From: JACTMZ01 sp044359955
GTDB lineage: Bacteria > Verrucomicrobiota > Verrucomicrobiia > Chthoniobacterales > JACTMZ01
Direction of reading: 5' to 3'
Length of the DNA: 64,000 nucleotides
Assembly (NCBI GenBank): GCA_044359955.1
Contig: JBIKLF010000003.1
Coordinates: forward strand, 124,001 to 188,000
Part shown: piece by piece, positions 26,521-34,707 of the stretch
Layout: each line of letters begins with the position of its first letter
Numbering within the stretch: the stretch's first letter is position 1
Made by a program: the position numbers and the translations under genes
The notes under the pieces: model-generated
The model's input: only the letters and a program-made list of their open reading frames with translations
Databases searched by the model: none
Told to the model about the DNA's origin: nothing

Positions 26521-26532
26521 ACACACACGACG

Positions 26533-27831
26533 ATGAGTAACGAACTGCTGACCATGCTGGAGTATTTGGAGCGTGAACGCGGGATTTCGCGCGAGACCCT
26601 GCTGCAAGCCATGCAGGAGGCCATTATCAAAGCGGCGGGCAAGGGCTTTGGCGGCTACACCCGCGAGTTGCGCGTCGAGATCAGCCCGAAGACCGGCAAG
26701 ATTTGCGGCGTGGCCAACGTCCTGGTGGTCGACAAGGTGAGCAACCCGCAGGAAGAAATGTTGCTGGCCCGCGCCCAGGTGATCAAACCCGGCGTTCAGC
26801 CCGGCGACACGCTCGAAGTCGAAGTGGAACCGGCCGCCTTCGGCCGCATCGCCGCCGGTGTGGCGCGCAATGCCATCATGTCGAGCATCCGCCGCGTGGA
26901 GAAAGAGCGGATCTACGAAGAATTCAAGGACCGCGCCGGCGACATCGTCAGCGGCACGGTGCGCCGCTTCGTCAAGAGCGACGTGATTTTCGACCTTGGC
27001 AAGTTCGAGGCCGTCATGCCTTCGCGCGAGCGCGTGGTGACCGAGGACTACAGCGTGGGCGACCGTCTCCGGGCCTACGTCGTCGCGGTGGAGAACGGGA
27101 AGGACGGTCCGCAAATCATTCTCTCGCGCAGCCATCCGAATTTCGTCCGCAAACTTTTCCAGTTGGAAGTGAGCGAAATTGCCGACGGCACGGTGCAACT
27201 CAAAGGCATCGCCCGGGAGGCCGGCGTGCGCACCAAGGTTGCGGTGGCCAGTGCGGACAGTAAGGTCGATCCGGTCGGCGCGTGCGTCGGCATGCGCGGT
27301 GCGCGGGTCAAGAATATCGTGCGCGAACTCAACAACGAGAAAGTCGACATCATCAAGTGGAGCGATGATCCGAAAGAATTTGTGGTCGAGGCGCTCAAGC
27401 CGGCCAGGATCAAGTCGATCGAGATCAACGAGACGGACAAGCGGGTCAAGGTTTGTGTCGACGAGGATCAGCTTTCCATCGCCATCGGCAAGAAGGGGCA
27501 AAATGCCCGGCTGACCGCCAAGCTGACCGGTTGGGAAGTGGACATCGAGAAGGACGCCTCCAAGGAGCAGGCCTTCGAAAACCAGGTTTCCAGCGCGACC
27601 GAAGCATTCAAAACCCAACTCGGGCTCGACGAAGAGACGGCGGCCAAGCTCGTGCAGAACGGCATTCCCAGTCCGCAGGATCTCGTGGCCGGCGGGGTCG
27701 AGGCGGCCGATCTGGTCGGCATGCTCGGCATCGATGAGGCCAAAGCGGTCGAAATCGTCGAACGGGCCAAAGGCCTCGAGGCCAAGAAATCCGAACCCGC
27801 CGCCCCGGCCGAAATGGCTGCCGCGGAATAA
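26533..27831 (+). CDS. nusA: Transcription termination/antitermination factor NusA
   Basis: 432 residues. The N-terminal polymerase-binding domain (1-125) is followed by the S1 domain (about 135-200, GDIVSGTVRRFVKSDVIFDL). Two KH domains come next, with VDPVGACVGMRGARVKNIV and FVVEALKPARIKSIEI, then SIAIGKKGQNARLTAKLTGW. The C-terminal part (about 355-420) has helix-hairpin-helix character (LDEETAAKLVQNGIPSPQDL), and the tail is rich in Ala, Lys and Glu. The leader before the ATG is A/C-rich with no Shine-Dalgarno sequence. It heads the nusA-infB-rbfA-nrnA-truB-ribF run. Confidence 0.96.
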   Translation: MSNELLTMLEYLERERGISRETLLQAMQEAIIKAAGKGFGGYTRELRVEISPKTGKICGVANVLVVDKVSNPQEEMLLARAQVIKPGVQPGDTLEVEVEPAAFGRIAAGVARNAIMSSIRRVEKERIYEEFKDRAGDIVSGTVRRFVKSDVIFDLGKFEAVMPSRERVVTEDYSVGDRLRAYVVAVENGKDGPQIILSRSHPNFVRKLFQLEVSEIADGTVQLKGIAREAGVRTKVAVASADSKVDPVGACVGMRGARVKNIVRELNNEKVDIIKWSDDPKEFVVEALKPARIKSIEINETDKRVKVCVDEDQLSIAIGKKGQNARLTAKLTGWEVDIEKDASKEQAFENQVSSATEAFKTQLGLDEETAAKLVQNGIPSPQDLVAGGVEAADLVGMLGIDEAKAVEIVERAKGLEAKKSEPAAPAEMAAAE

Positions 27832-27848
27832 TTTTGTCCACCAACCGC

Positions 27849-29882
27849 ATGCCTGCCAAAGCGCCCGCCACCAGAAAGCCCGCCGCGAGAAAACCCGCCG
27901 CGAGGCCGGCGCCTCCTTCGTCCAAACCTGCAACTGAAGCCAAACCCAAGCCGGCCCCCAAGGCGCCGATGGAAGTCGTTTCGCTCATCGACGAGAAGCC
28001 GAAGAAAAAGCCGGTTAAGGATGCCTTGCTCGGGCCGGCACCCGCCCCGGCCGCGGAGCCCACGGTCGCTGGCGAAGTGGAACTGACCGAGGACGGCAGA
28101 CCAATCATCAACATCAAGCCGCCGATCGTGGTGAAAGACCTCGCCGCGGCCCTCGGCATCAAGCCCTTCGTGGTCATCAAAGACCTGATGGAGCTGAACA
28201 TTTTCGCCAATCTCAACCAGACGATCGAGCCGGGCGTCGCCGCGCAGGTTTGCGAGAAGCACGGTTTTGTTTTTGAAAAGGAAAAGCGTCAGACCGGTGC
28301 CGGCGTGCACAAAGCCGAACCGGTGGTGGCCCCGCCAGCCGAACCCACCGTCGTGGTGGCCCAAGACGAACTCGAACCGCGCCCGCCGGTCATCACCTTC
28401 ATGGGCCACGTCGACCACGGCAAAACGTCGCTCATGGATTTCATCCGCAAGGCGCGCGTCGCGGCGGGCGAGGCGGGCGGCATCACGCAACACATCGGCG
28501 CTTACGCCGTGGAGCATGGCGGACACAAGATCACGTTCCTCGACACACCCGGCCACGCGGCCTTCACCGCGATGCGGGCCCGCGGGGCGAATGTCACCGA
28601 TATTGTGGTGCTCGTCGTCGCGGCCGATGACGGCATCATGCCCCAGACCGAGGAGGCGATCAGCCATGCCAAGGCCGCCGGGGTGACTATCATTGTCGCG
28701 GTGAACAAAACCGATTTGCCGGCCGCCAATGTCGATCGCGTGAAGCAACAGTTGCAGGAGTTCGGCCTGGCTCCCGAGGACTGGGGCGGCTCGACCATCG
28801 TTTGCCCGGTCTCCGCGACCAAAGGCATCGGCATCGATCACCTGCTTGAAATGATGAATTTGCAGGCCGAGGTCCTCGAACTCAAGGCGAGCCCGAAAGT
28901 GCCGGCGCGCGCCACCATCATCGAAGCCGAGATGGAGCCCGGTCGCGGACCGACGGCCACGGTCATTGTGAAAATGGGCACGCTCAAGGTCGGCCAGGCC
29001 TTCCTCTGCGGCGTGCAATGGGGAAAAGTCAAATCCCTGATCGACGATTTCGGCAAACCGGTGAAACAAGTGGGTCCGGGTATGCCGGTCAAAATCCTCG
29101 GCTTCGACGGCCTGCCCCGGGCGGGCGACGAACTGATGGTCATGGATTCCGATCGCGCCGCGCGCACCTTGAGTGAGGAGCGGCAGGAGGAGGAACGCAA
29201 AGAGAAGCTGGCCTCCCCGCAGCGCGCCACCCTCGAAACCCTTTTCGACGACCTCGCAGCCGACCAGCGCAAGTCGCTGCGCGTCGTGCTCAAGGCCGAT
29301 GTGCAGGGCTCGCTCGAGGCGCTGGTCCAAGCGCTCGGCGAGATCAAAGCCAAACAGATCGACCTCGATATCATCCACGCCGCCGTCGGGCCGATCAGCG
29401 AGTCTGACATCCTCCTCGCCACCGCCTCCGACGCCATTACGGTCGGCTTCGGGGTCAAGACGGAGAACAGCGCGGCCACGGCCGCCAAGCGGGAGGGCGT
29501 GCAGATCAAACTTTACTCGATCATTTATGAATTGATCGACCAGCTGAAGGAAGCCATGGCCGGCCTCCTCGAGCCGGAACTCCGTGAGAACGTCATCGGC
29601 CACGCCGAAGTGCGTCAGGTTTTCGATCTGACCAAAGGCATCGTGGCCGGCTGTATGGTGACCGACGGACGCATTCTGCGGACCGCGCGGGCCCGCGTGC
29701 TGCGCCGCAAGCAGCCGATTTACGATGGAGGCATTTCCACTTTGCGCCGCTTCAAGGACGATGTGAAGGAAGTGCGCAACGGTTTCGAATGCGGCATCAA
29801 GCTCGGGGATTACGAGGAATACGAAGCCGGCGACATCATCGAGGCCTACACCCTCGAGAAGGTCGCGCAGAAACTCGAGTAG
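27849..29882 (+). CDS. infB: Translation initiation factor IF-2
   Basis: 677 residues from the ATG at 27849; a TTG at 27834, right after the nusA stop, would add five. The N-terminal 45 residues are a short Lys/Ala/Pro-rich tail, much shorter than in E. coli, followed by an IF2_N-type module (KPPIVVKDLAAALGIKPFV). The G domain shows GHVDHGKTSL, DTPGHAAFTAMR and NKTDLPAAN. Domains II-IV follow to residue 677. It brings initiator tRNA to the ribosome. It starts just after nusA and precedes rbfA. Confidence 0.96.
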   Translation: MPAKAPATRKPAARKPAARPAPPSSKPATEAKPKPAPKAPMEVVSLIDEKPKKKPVKDALLGPAPAPAAEPTVAGEVELTEDGRPIINIKPPIVVKDLAAALGIKPFVVIKDLMELNIFANLNQTIEPGVAAQVCEKHGFVFEKEKRQTGAGVHKAEPVVAPPAEPTVVVAQDELEPRPPVITFMGHVDHGKTSLMDFIRKARVAAGEAGGITQHIGAYAVEHGGHKITFLDTPGHAAFTAMRARGANVTDIVVLVVAADDGIMPQTEEAISHAKAAGVTIIVAVNKTDLPAANVDRVKQQLQEFGLAPEDWGGSTIVCPVSATKGIGIDHLLEMMNLQAEVLELKASPKVPARATIIEAEMEPGRGPTATVIVKMGTLKVGQAFLCGVQWGKVKSLIDDFGKPVKQVGPGMPVKILGFDGLPRAGDELMVMDSDRAARTLSEERQEEERKEKLASPQRATLETLFDDLAADQRKSLRVVLKADVQGSLEALVQALGEIKAKQIDLDIIHAAVGPISESDILLATASDAITVGFGVKTENSAATAAKREGVQIKLYSIIYELIDQLKEAMAGLLEPELRENVIGHAEVRQVFDLTKGIVAGCMVTDGRILRTARARVLRRKQPIYDGGISTLRRFKDDVKEVRNGFECGIKLGDYEEYEAGDIIEAYTLEKVAQKLE

Positions 29883-29934
29883 CCCCGGGCCGGGACGCCC
29901 CGCATCCCGGAGCCCGCAACCCTCAATTGCCGAG

Positions 29935-30288
29935 ATGAAAAACCGCATGGTCCGCGTCGCCGAAATTCTCAAGCGCGAGCTGAGTATGGCCGTCCTGCGC
30001 GAAGTGCCGACCGGTGGCGCCTTGATCACGGTGAATTCCGTGGACGTCTCCCCCGACCTGCGCAATGCCATCGTCTTCGTCGGAGTGTTGGGCACGGCCG
30101 CCCAGCAGAGACAGGCCCTGGAGCGCCTGGCCAGCAGCCGGCGTGTCCTCCAAGCGGATGTGGCCAAGCGTGTCGTCCTCAAGTTTACTCCGCATCTGCA
30201 CTTCAAACTGGATGCGTCGATCGAGCGCGGGTCCCGCGTGCTCGATATTCTCGAGGAGCTGGGCGTCGAGGAGGAGCCCAACGGATGA
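29935..30288 (+). CDS. rbfA: Ribosome-binding factor A RbfA
   Basis: 117 residues of KH-like fold: MVRVAEILKRELSMAVLREV, DVSPDLRNAIVFVGVLG and KFTPHLHFKLDASIERGSRV. It binds 16S rRNA during 30S maturation. Its stop overlaps the start of the next gene (ATGA at 30285), so translation of nrnA is probably coupled. Confidence 0.94.
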   Translation: MKNRMVRVAEILKRELSMAVLREVPTGGALITVNSVDVSPDLRNAIVFVGVLGTAAQQRQALERLASSRRVLQADVAKRVVLKFTPHLHFKLDASIERGSRVLDILEELGVEEEPNG

Positions 30289-31277
30289 GCCACGGAATCG
30301 ACGCCACCCTCGGCCAGATCAAGCACACGCTGGATGCGGCCACCCGCATTCTTGTGTCCTGCCACGTGCGCCCGGACGCCGATGCCTATGGATCGGCCAT
30401 CGCCATGGCCCTGCACCTCAAGGCGCAGGGCAAAGATGTAACGCTCTGGAACGAGGAGGGAATGACGGAAAAGTTCCGCTACCTTCCGGAGAGCAGCCTC
30501 GTCCAGGCCCCGCCGGACCAAGGGAAGCACGACTTCGATGTCTTTCTCGCGCTCGACACCTCGACCAAGGAACGCCTCGGCCGCGTGCTCAAGGCCACGG
30601 GGCAGGTGACCACGTGGATCAATATCGACCATCACGTGAGCAATCACCGTTATGCCGACCTGAACTACATCGATGACGCCGCGCCGGCCACCGGACAGAT
30701 CGTTTACGATTATTTGGCCGAAGTGGGGGGCACGATCACGCCGGCCATGGCCGAAAATCTCTACGCGGCCATTTCCACCGACACCGGGTCGTTCCAATAC
30801 GCCAAAACTTCACCGCATACCTTCCGGTTGGCGGCGGACTTGGTCGAGAAAGGGGTCAATGTGCCGGAGTTGTCGCGCAAAATGTATGACAGCTATCCGC
30901 GCCGCCGGCTCGAGTTGCTCAAGGCGCTCCTCAACTCGGCGCGGTTCGGCTGCGACGACCGCGTGGCCAGCTTCAGCCTGTCGATGGAGACCGCCCGGAA
31001 CCTCGCCGTGCTCCCGGAGGACAATGAAGGGTTGATCGACCATCTCCGTGCGGTGGAAGGTGTGCAGGTCGCGGTGTTTTTCGAGGAATTGCCGGAGAAC
31101 AAAGTGCGTCTGAGCATGCGCTCGAAGGAACCACGATTCGACGTCTGCAAAATCTGCGGTCTTTTCGGCGGAGGCGGTCACCCGCAGGCTGCGGGGGCGC
31201 GTTTGTCCGGAACGCTCGAAGCGGCGGAAGAAAAAGTATTGGAGGCCATTTGCCATGAAGTCCGAATCAATGATTGA
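30285..31277 (+). CDS. nrnA: DHH/DHHA1 phosphoesterase, NrnA-like oligoribonuclease
   Basis: 330 residues. The DHH part shows ILVSCHVRPDADAYGSAIAM (metal-binding Asp residues) and NIDHHVSNHRYADLNYID. The DHHA1 domain ends with FGGGGHPQAAGARLSG, the GGGH motif. Such enzymes degrade short oligoribonucleotides and some dephosphorylate pAp. Placement between rbfA and truB is a frequently seen order. The 3' end overlaps truB by 23 bases. Confidence 0.93.
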   Translation: MSHGIDATLGQIKHTLDAATRILVSCHVRPDADAYGSAIAMALHLKAQGKDVTLWNEEGMTEKFRYLPESSLVQAPPDQGKHDFDVFLALDTSTKERLGRVLKATGQVTTWINIDHHVSNHRYADLNYIDDAAPATGQIVYDYLAEVGGTITPAMAENLYAAISTDTGSFQYAKTSPHTFRLAADLVEKGVNVPELSRKMYDSYPRRRLELLKALLNSARFGCDDRVASFSLSMETARNLAVLPEDNEGLIDHLRAVEGVQVAVFFEELPENKVRLSMRSKEPRFDVCKICGLFGGGGHPQAAGARLSGTLEAAEEKVLEAICHEVRIND

Positions 31278-31977
31278 CGGTGTCCTCCTCGTGGACAAAG
31301 CCCCCGGCATGACGTCGCACGATGTTGTGGCGATCACCCGCCGTGTGCTCAACACGCGCAAAGTCGGTCACTGCGGCACACTCGATCCTCTGGCCACCGG
31401 GTTGCTCATCATCACCATCGGCCGCGGCACGAAAATCCAGGATCTCCTCATGAGCGAGGACAAGGAATACGTCGGCACGATCCGCCTCGGGCAGACCACG
31501 ACGAGCCAGGATGCCGATGGCACGGTGCTGGAGGAAAGGCCGGTGCCGGAAGTGACGCGGGAGAAGCTGGAGGAGGTGTTCAGCGGTTTCCAAGGAGACT
31601 TCTACCAAACGCCGCCCATGGTTTCGGCGATCAAAAAGGACGGCGTCCCGCTCTACAAGCTGGCGCGCCAGGGCAAGACGATCGAGCGTGAACCCCGCTT
31701 GGTGCACATTTACGGCCACGAGATTCTCCACGTTGCCCTGCCCGAGGTGGAATTCCGCGTGGTCTGCAGCAAGGGTTTCTATGTGCGCACCTATGCGCAC
31801 GATATCGGGGAACTGCTGGGTTGCGGCGGTCATTTGAAAGCCCTGCGCCGGACGGCGTCGGGAAAGTTCCGGGCAGATGGTGTGCTCACGGTGGAAGAAT
31901 TGCGCACCTGGCCGCTTGAGCAGGTCAAAGCACGCATCATGAGCCTGCCGGAAGTGTCCCGTTTGCGCGGGGTCTGA
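31255..31977 (+). CDS. truB: tRNA pseudouridine-55 synthase TruB
   Basis: 240 residues from the ATG at 31255, supported by GGAGG at 31241-31245; a second ATG at 31270 is possible. VDKAPGMTSHDVV and GHCGTLDPLATGLLI (the catalytic Asp) identify TruB, which makes psi55 in the T loop. The motif has Cys where Thr is usual (HCGTLDPL). The C-terminal PUA domain is short or missing, as in compact bacterial TruB. Confidence 0.94.
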   Translation: MKSESMIDGVLLVDKAPGMTSHDVVAITRRVLNTRKVGHCGTLDPLATGLLIITIGRGTKIQDLLMSEDKEYVGTIRLGQTTTSQDADGTVLEERPVPEVTREKLEEVFSGFQGDFYQTPPMVSAIKKDGVPLYKLARQGKTIEREPRLVHIYGHEILHVALPEVEFRVVCSKGFYVRTYAHDIGELLGCGGHLKALRRTASGKFRADGVLTVEELRTWPLEQVKARIMSLPEVSRLRGV

Positions 31978-31982
31978 GCCGC

Positions 31983-32918
31983 ATGGAGGTCCTCCACGAT
32001 TTGGAGTCGTTGCGGTCCTTGCCCGGACCGGTCTATCTGGCCATCGGCATTTTCGACGGCGTGCATCGCGGACACCGTGCGCTGATCGAGGAGGCCCAAG
32101 CCGACGCGAAGAAGACGGGCGGCACGGCGGTGGTCATGACCTTCGAACCGCATCCCATGATGTTTTTCCAACGCGCCGAGCCGCCATTGAGGTTATCCAG
32201 TCCGCGACACAAGGAATTGCTGCTGGCGCGTCAGGGGGTGACCCACTTGGCCGTGTTGCCTTTCGAGGCGGGACGCGCCGGGCAGACCGCCGAGGAGTTC
32301 GTCGAGGAATTGCGGGCGGCGTGCCATCCGCTCGGCGGCGTGGTGGTCGGGGCGGATTGGAAATTCGGGAAGGGGCGCGGGGGTGACGTGGGTTTGCTCA
32401 GGCGCTTGGGAGGATTCGAGGTGGACGGTATTCCGGCGGTGATGATCGGCGCGGATCCGATTTCCAGCACGGCTATCCGGCTGGCCGTGGCGCGGGGGGA
32501 TCTGGCTTTCGCCGAGGAGGCGTTGGGGCGTCCGTATGCTGTTTTCGGCAAGGTGGTGCTGGGGGGAAGGCTTGGACACACGATCGGCTTTCCGACGGCG
32601 AACATCGAAACGGACGGTTTCCAGTTGCCGCCGGATGGGGTGTATGGGGTGCGGGTCCGGATCGGGGAGAAGACCTTTACCGGGGTGGCGAATTTGGGCG
32701 TGCGCCCGACGGTGTCTTCGGGCGCCAAGCGTGCGCTTGAGGTGCACCTGTTTGATTTCGACGGGGATCTTTACGGGATGGAGATCGAGGTGGAGTTTTT
32801 GCGGTTTGTGCGGGGGGAGAAGAAGTTCGGGTCGGTGGAGGAGCTGCGGGAGCAGATCGGGCGGGATGGGGCGGCGGTGCGGGGGGACGAGGGCGGAGGG
32901 ATGAAACCTGAAACCTGA
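31983..32918 (+). CDS. ribF: Bifunctional riboflavin kinase/FAD synthetase RibF
   Basis: 311 residues. The N-terminal FAD synthetase has VYLAIGIFDGVHRGHRALI, an HxGH-like nucleotidyltransferase motif, and ISSTAIRLAVARGDL. The C-terminal flavokinase has GRLGHTIGFPTANIE with the conserved PTAN. It converts riboflavin to FMN and FAD. It is the last gene of the nusA run, and small hairpin repeats follow its stop. Confidence 0.95.
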   Translation: MEVLHDLESLRSLPGPVYLAIGIFDGVHRGHRALIEEAQADAKKTGGTAVVMTFEPHPMMFFQRAEPPLRLSSPRHKELLLARQGVTHLAVLPFEAGRAGQTAEEFVEELRAACHPLGGVVVGADWKFGKGRGGDVGLLRRLGGFEVDGIPAVMIGADPISSTAIRLAVARGDLAFAEEALGRPYAVFGKVVLGGRLGHTIGFPTANIETDGFQLPPDGVYGVRVRIGEKTFTGVANLGVRPTVSSGAKRALEVHLFDFDGDLYGMEIEVEFLRFVRGEKKFGSVEELREQIGRDGAAVRGDEGGGMKPET

Positions 32919-32929
32919 GTAATGTTATA

Positions 32930-32992
32930 GCGGCGGACTGTGTCCGCCGCCGGTTGTTGATCTCGAAACGACCGTCGCCGGGGACGGCGACG
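32930..32992. repeat. Two short hairpins (families C and F) after ribF
   Basis: Copy C1: GCGGCGGAC and GTCCGCCGC around TGT (32930-32950), a perfect 9-bp stem. Copy F: CGTCGCCG and CGGCGACG around GGGA (32973-32992), a perfect 8-bp stem. Together they fill most of the gap between ribF and the first toxin-antitoxin module. Confidence 0.75.
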
Positions 32993-33046
32993 CTACAGGG
33001 GTGGTGTTGGCTTGACGGTGTTTACGTTGTAGACGATGGTGGGGTT

Positions 33047-33409
33047 ATGTCAACGGTTGTGCAGTCGTGCCGGATCGAGAAGGACCATGCCAGGTTGCTT
33101 TCGCGCCAGGCGAGGCGGCGGCAGTTGGAAGTATCTACTTTGAGCAGTCTTTACCTGCGGGAAAAGTCGCTCGAGGAGGAGTATCCCGGCATCGGGTTCC
33201 GCGATGCGGCGGGCGGGCGCGAGGCTTATGTGCCGGGGCAGCGTGTGGCGGTGTGGGAGGTGGTGGATGTCCATTGCGCGGCGAAAACGATTTCCCGGAC
33301 GGCGGGACATTTCGGTTGGCCGGACTACTTGGTGAAGTGCGCGCTGGCTTACGCACGGGAGTTTCCCGACGAGATTGCCGCGCAGCGGGAAGCGGAGGTC
33401 GGCGGGTGA
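33047..33409 (+). CDS. DUF433-type antitoxin (VapB45-like)
   Basis: 120 residues from the ATG at 33047; the frame runs back to 32954 through the hairpin repeats, which makes the longer form unlikely. The N-terminus is basic with a helix (SRIEKDHARLLS-like stretch). The core EEYPGIGFRDAAGGREAYVP, then GQRVAVWEVVDV and FGWPDYLVKCALAYAREFPDE, is the winged-helix/DUF433 pattern seen in VapB45-type antitoxins. The stop overlaps the toxin GTG start by 4 bases (GTGA), as expected for a co-translated module. Confidence 0.7.
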   Translation: MSTVVQSCRIEKDHARLLSRQARRRQLEVSTLSSLYLREKSLEEEYPGIGFRDAAGGREAYVPGQRVAVWEVVDVHCAAKTISRTAGHFGWPDYLVKCALAYAREFPDEIAAQREAEVGG

Positions 33410-33774
33410 TTCGCCTGGTGGCCGATGCCAACCTGTCGCGCAAGTTCGTCCAAGCCTGCCGGCGTCTGGACAAGAAGTTTCCATTGAGCCACCTGGCCGA
33501 CTGGATGGACGGGAGATACCGGGTCAGTCAGGACCCGGTGTTGCTTTCCGTTCTGCGCGAGCAGGGTCTGATTCTGGTCAGCTTCGACCGCCGGACGATG
33601 GCCAGATATGCCGGCGAACTGACCCGCGCGGGTTCCGGTCATGCCGGGGTAATTCTCCTGCGCCGAAGCGTTTCGCCGGTGGACTACGGGAAGCAGTCGC
33701 GGTTCCTCGTCGAATTCTGGCGTGAGGCCTGCGACGGGGAGTGGGCGGATCGGATTGAGTATTTGCCGAGGTGA
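33406..33774 (+). CDS. DUF5615/Mut7-C-type PIN-like toxin
   Basis: 122 residues from the GTG at 33406. It starts MIRLVADANLSRKFVQACRR, with the early Asp of PIN-like nucleases (LVADANLS), and has a second acidic patch in LILVSFDRRTMARYAGEL, typical of DUF5615/Mut7-C toxins. It probably acts as an RNase. It pairs with the DUF433-type gene just upstream. The family match is from motif memory. Confidence 0.7.
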   Translation: MIRLVADANLSRKFVQACRRLDKKFPLSHLADWMDGRYRVSQDPVLLSVLREQGLILVSFDRRTMARYAGELTRAGSGHAGVILLRRSVSPVDYGKQSRFLVEFWREACDGEWADRIEYLPR

Positions 33775-33810
33775 GTTTTGGGGGAACCGCGGAGGACGCG
33801 GAGGTTTCAA

Positions 33811-34012
33811 GGTAGGGGCCCGCGGCTCGCGGGCCCGGGGCGTGTCGGACGGACGAGCGGGCCTCTCGGCCGGTCGGACCTCCGGGCCGACCGCGAACAT
33901 TCTCTGGGATTCGACACGGCCGGTCCAACCGGAACGCAGTGAAGATGGCCCCTAGGCAAAGGCCCAGCCCTACCACTCGATCCATCGTCGAAAAGCAAAA
34001 GGACGTTGGTAT
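33811..34012. repeat. Composite repeat: family B half joined to family A copy 2
   Basis: 33811-33870 begins GGTAGGG and holds a perfect 9-bp hairpin (GGGCCCGCG with CGCGGGCCC, 33816-33836). The second half of the family B layout (compare 39875-39940) is cut off and continues at 33871 into family A (GGTCGGACC, loop, GGCCGGTCC). The 35-nt block is on the right arm at 33926-33960. The end reads GGACGTTGGTATTA, as in copy 3. Confidence 0.85.
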
Positions 34013-34043
34013 TAGACTTGGAGTTGTTAGAGCAGGCTTGTTG

Positions 34044-34073
34044 TGCAGGCACAAAGGCACTATAGTGCCTGCA
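34044..34073. promoter_or_regulatory. Nested palindromic operator of the vapBC module
   Basis: TGCAGGCAC (34044-34052) and GTGCCTGCA (34065-34073) form a perfect inverted repeat, and GGCACTATAGTGCC (34056-34069) is a second perfect 14-bp palindrome nested inside. The centre contains TATAGT, a plausible -10 box, only 10 bases from the antitoxin ATG at 34076. This is the expected layout for autorepression by an antitoxin-toxin complex. Confidence 0.7.
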
Positions 34074-34075
34074 CT

Positions 34076-34327
34076 ATGGCGAGGCCGATCCAATACACGG
34101 TCAGGGGCGTGTCCAAGCGGACGGACTCTGTTCTGCGGGAGATGGCCACGGAGGAGGGGGTGAGCCTGAATGCGGTGACCCTTTCGTTGTTGGATGCGGC
34201 GGCGCGAGGTGAGGAGGGGGCAAGGTCTCATGACCTTGATGCGCTGGTCGGCTCGTGGGTCGCGGATCCGGCGTTTGATCAGGCGCAGGAGGTTTTCGAA
34301 CGGATCGATGCGGACCTTTGGCGATGA
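34076..34327 (+). CDS. VapB-type antitoxin
   Basis: 83 residues from the ATG at 34076. The N-terminal MARPIQYTVRGVSKRTDSVL followed by REMATEEGVSLNAVTLSLL looks like a ribbon-helix-helix DNA-binding segment (Arc/FitA type). The C-terminal acidic part (HDLDALVGSWVADPAFDQ) would wrap the toxin. It overlaps the VapC start (ATGA at 34324). The nested palindrome directly upstream supports autoregulation. Confidence 0.75.
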   Translation: MARPIQYTVRGVSKRTDSVLREMATEEGVSLNAVTLSLLDAAARGEEGARSHDLDALVGSWVADPAFDQAQEVFERIDADLWR

Positions 34328-34707
34328 GGGTTCTGCTCGATACGAATCGTTACCGGGATTTCTGCGACGGGGAAGAAGCGGCGGTCGACATTATCCAGCG
34401 CGCGCGGCTGATTTATCTGCCGTTCGTGGTGCTGGCGGAACTGCGGTCCGGGTTTCTTTGCGGCACTTTGGCGCGAAGGAATGAGAAGTCGCTGACCCTT
34501 TTTCTCAACTCCGATCGGGTGCGGGTGCTGCTGGCCGACGAGGAGACAACGCACCACTTCGCCCGGATTTTTTCCCAGCTTCGTTTGCAGGGGACTCCGA
34601 TACCCGTGAATGACATCTGGATCGCGGCGTTGGCGGTGCAGCACGATCTTCTGTTGTTTTCGCGCGACCGGCACTTCGATTGCTTGCCGCAGGTGGCGAG
34701 GTGTTGA
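34324..34707 (+). CDS. VapC-type PIN-domain toxin
   Basis: 127 residues from the ATG at 34324; a TTG at 34318 is also in frame. PIN-domain hallmarks are VLLDTNRYRDF (Asp6), FVVLAELRSGF (Glu), VNDIWIAALA (Asp) and LFSRDRHFD (Asp), giving the four acidic residues of the RNase active site. VapC toxins cut initiator tRNA or the rRNA sarcin loop. Start/stop overlap with the antitoxin shows coupling. Confidence 0.88.
   Translation: MRVLLDTNRYRDFCDGEEAAVDIIQRARLIYLPFVVLAELRSGFLCGTLARRNEKSLTLFLNSDRVRVLLADEETTHHFARIFSQLRLQGTPIPVNDIWIAALAVQHDLLLFSRDRHFDCLPQVARC

Noticed and set aside
27468..30797. 1109-residue open frame opposite nusA, infB and rbfA
   Set aside because: Antisense to three well-defined genes; composition is His/Arg/Gly-rich and no domain is recognisable.
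33722..33955. 77-residue frame through the composite repeat
   Set aside because: Entirely made of palindromic repeat DNA; the same text is read in other frames in other copies.
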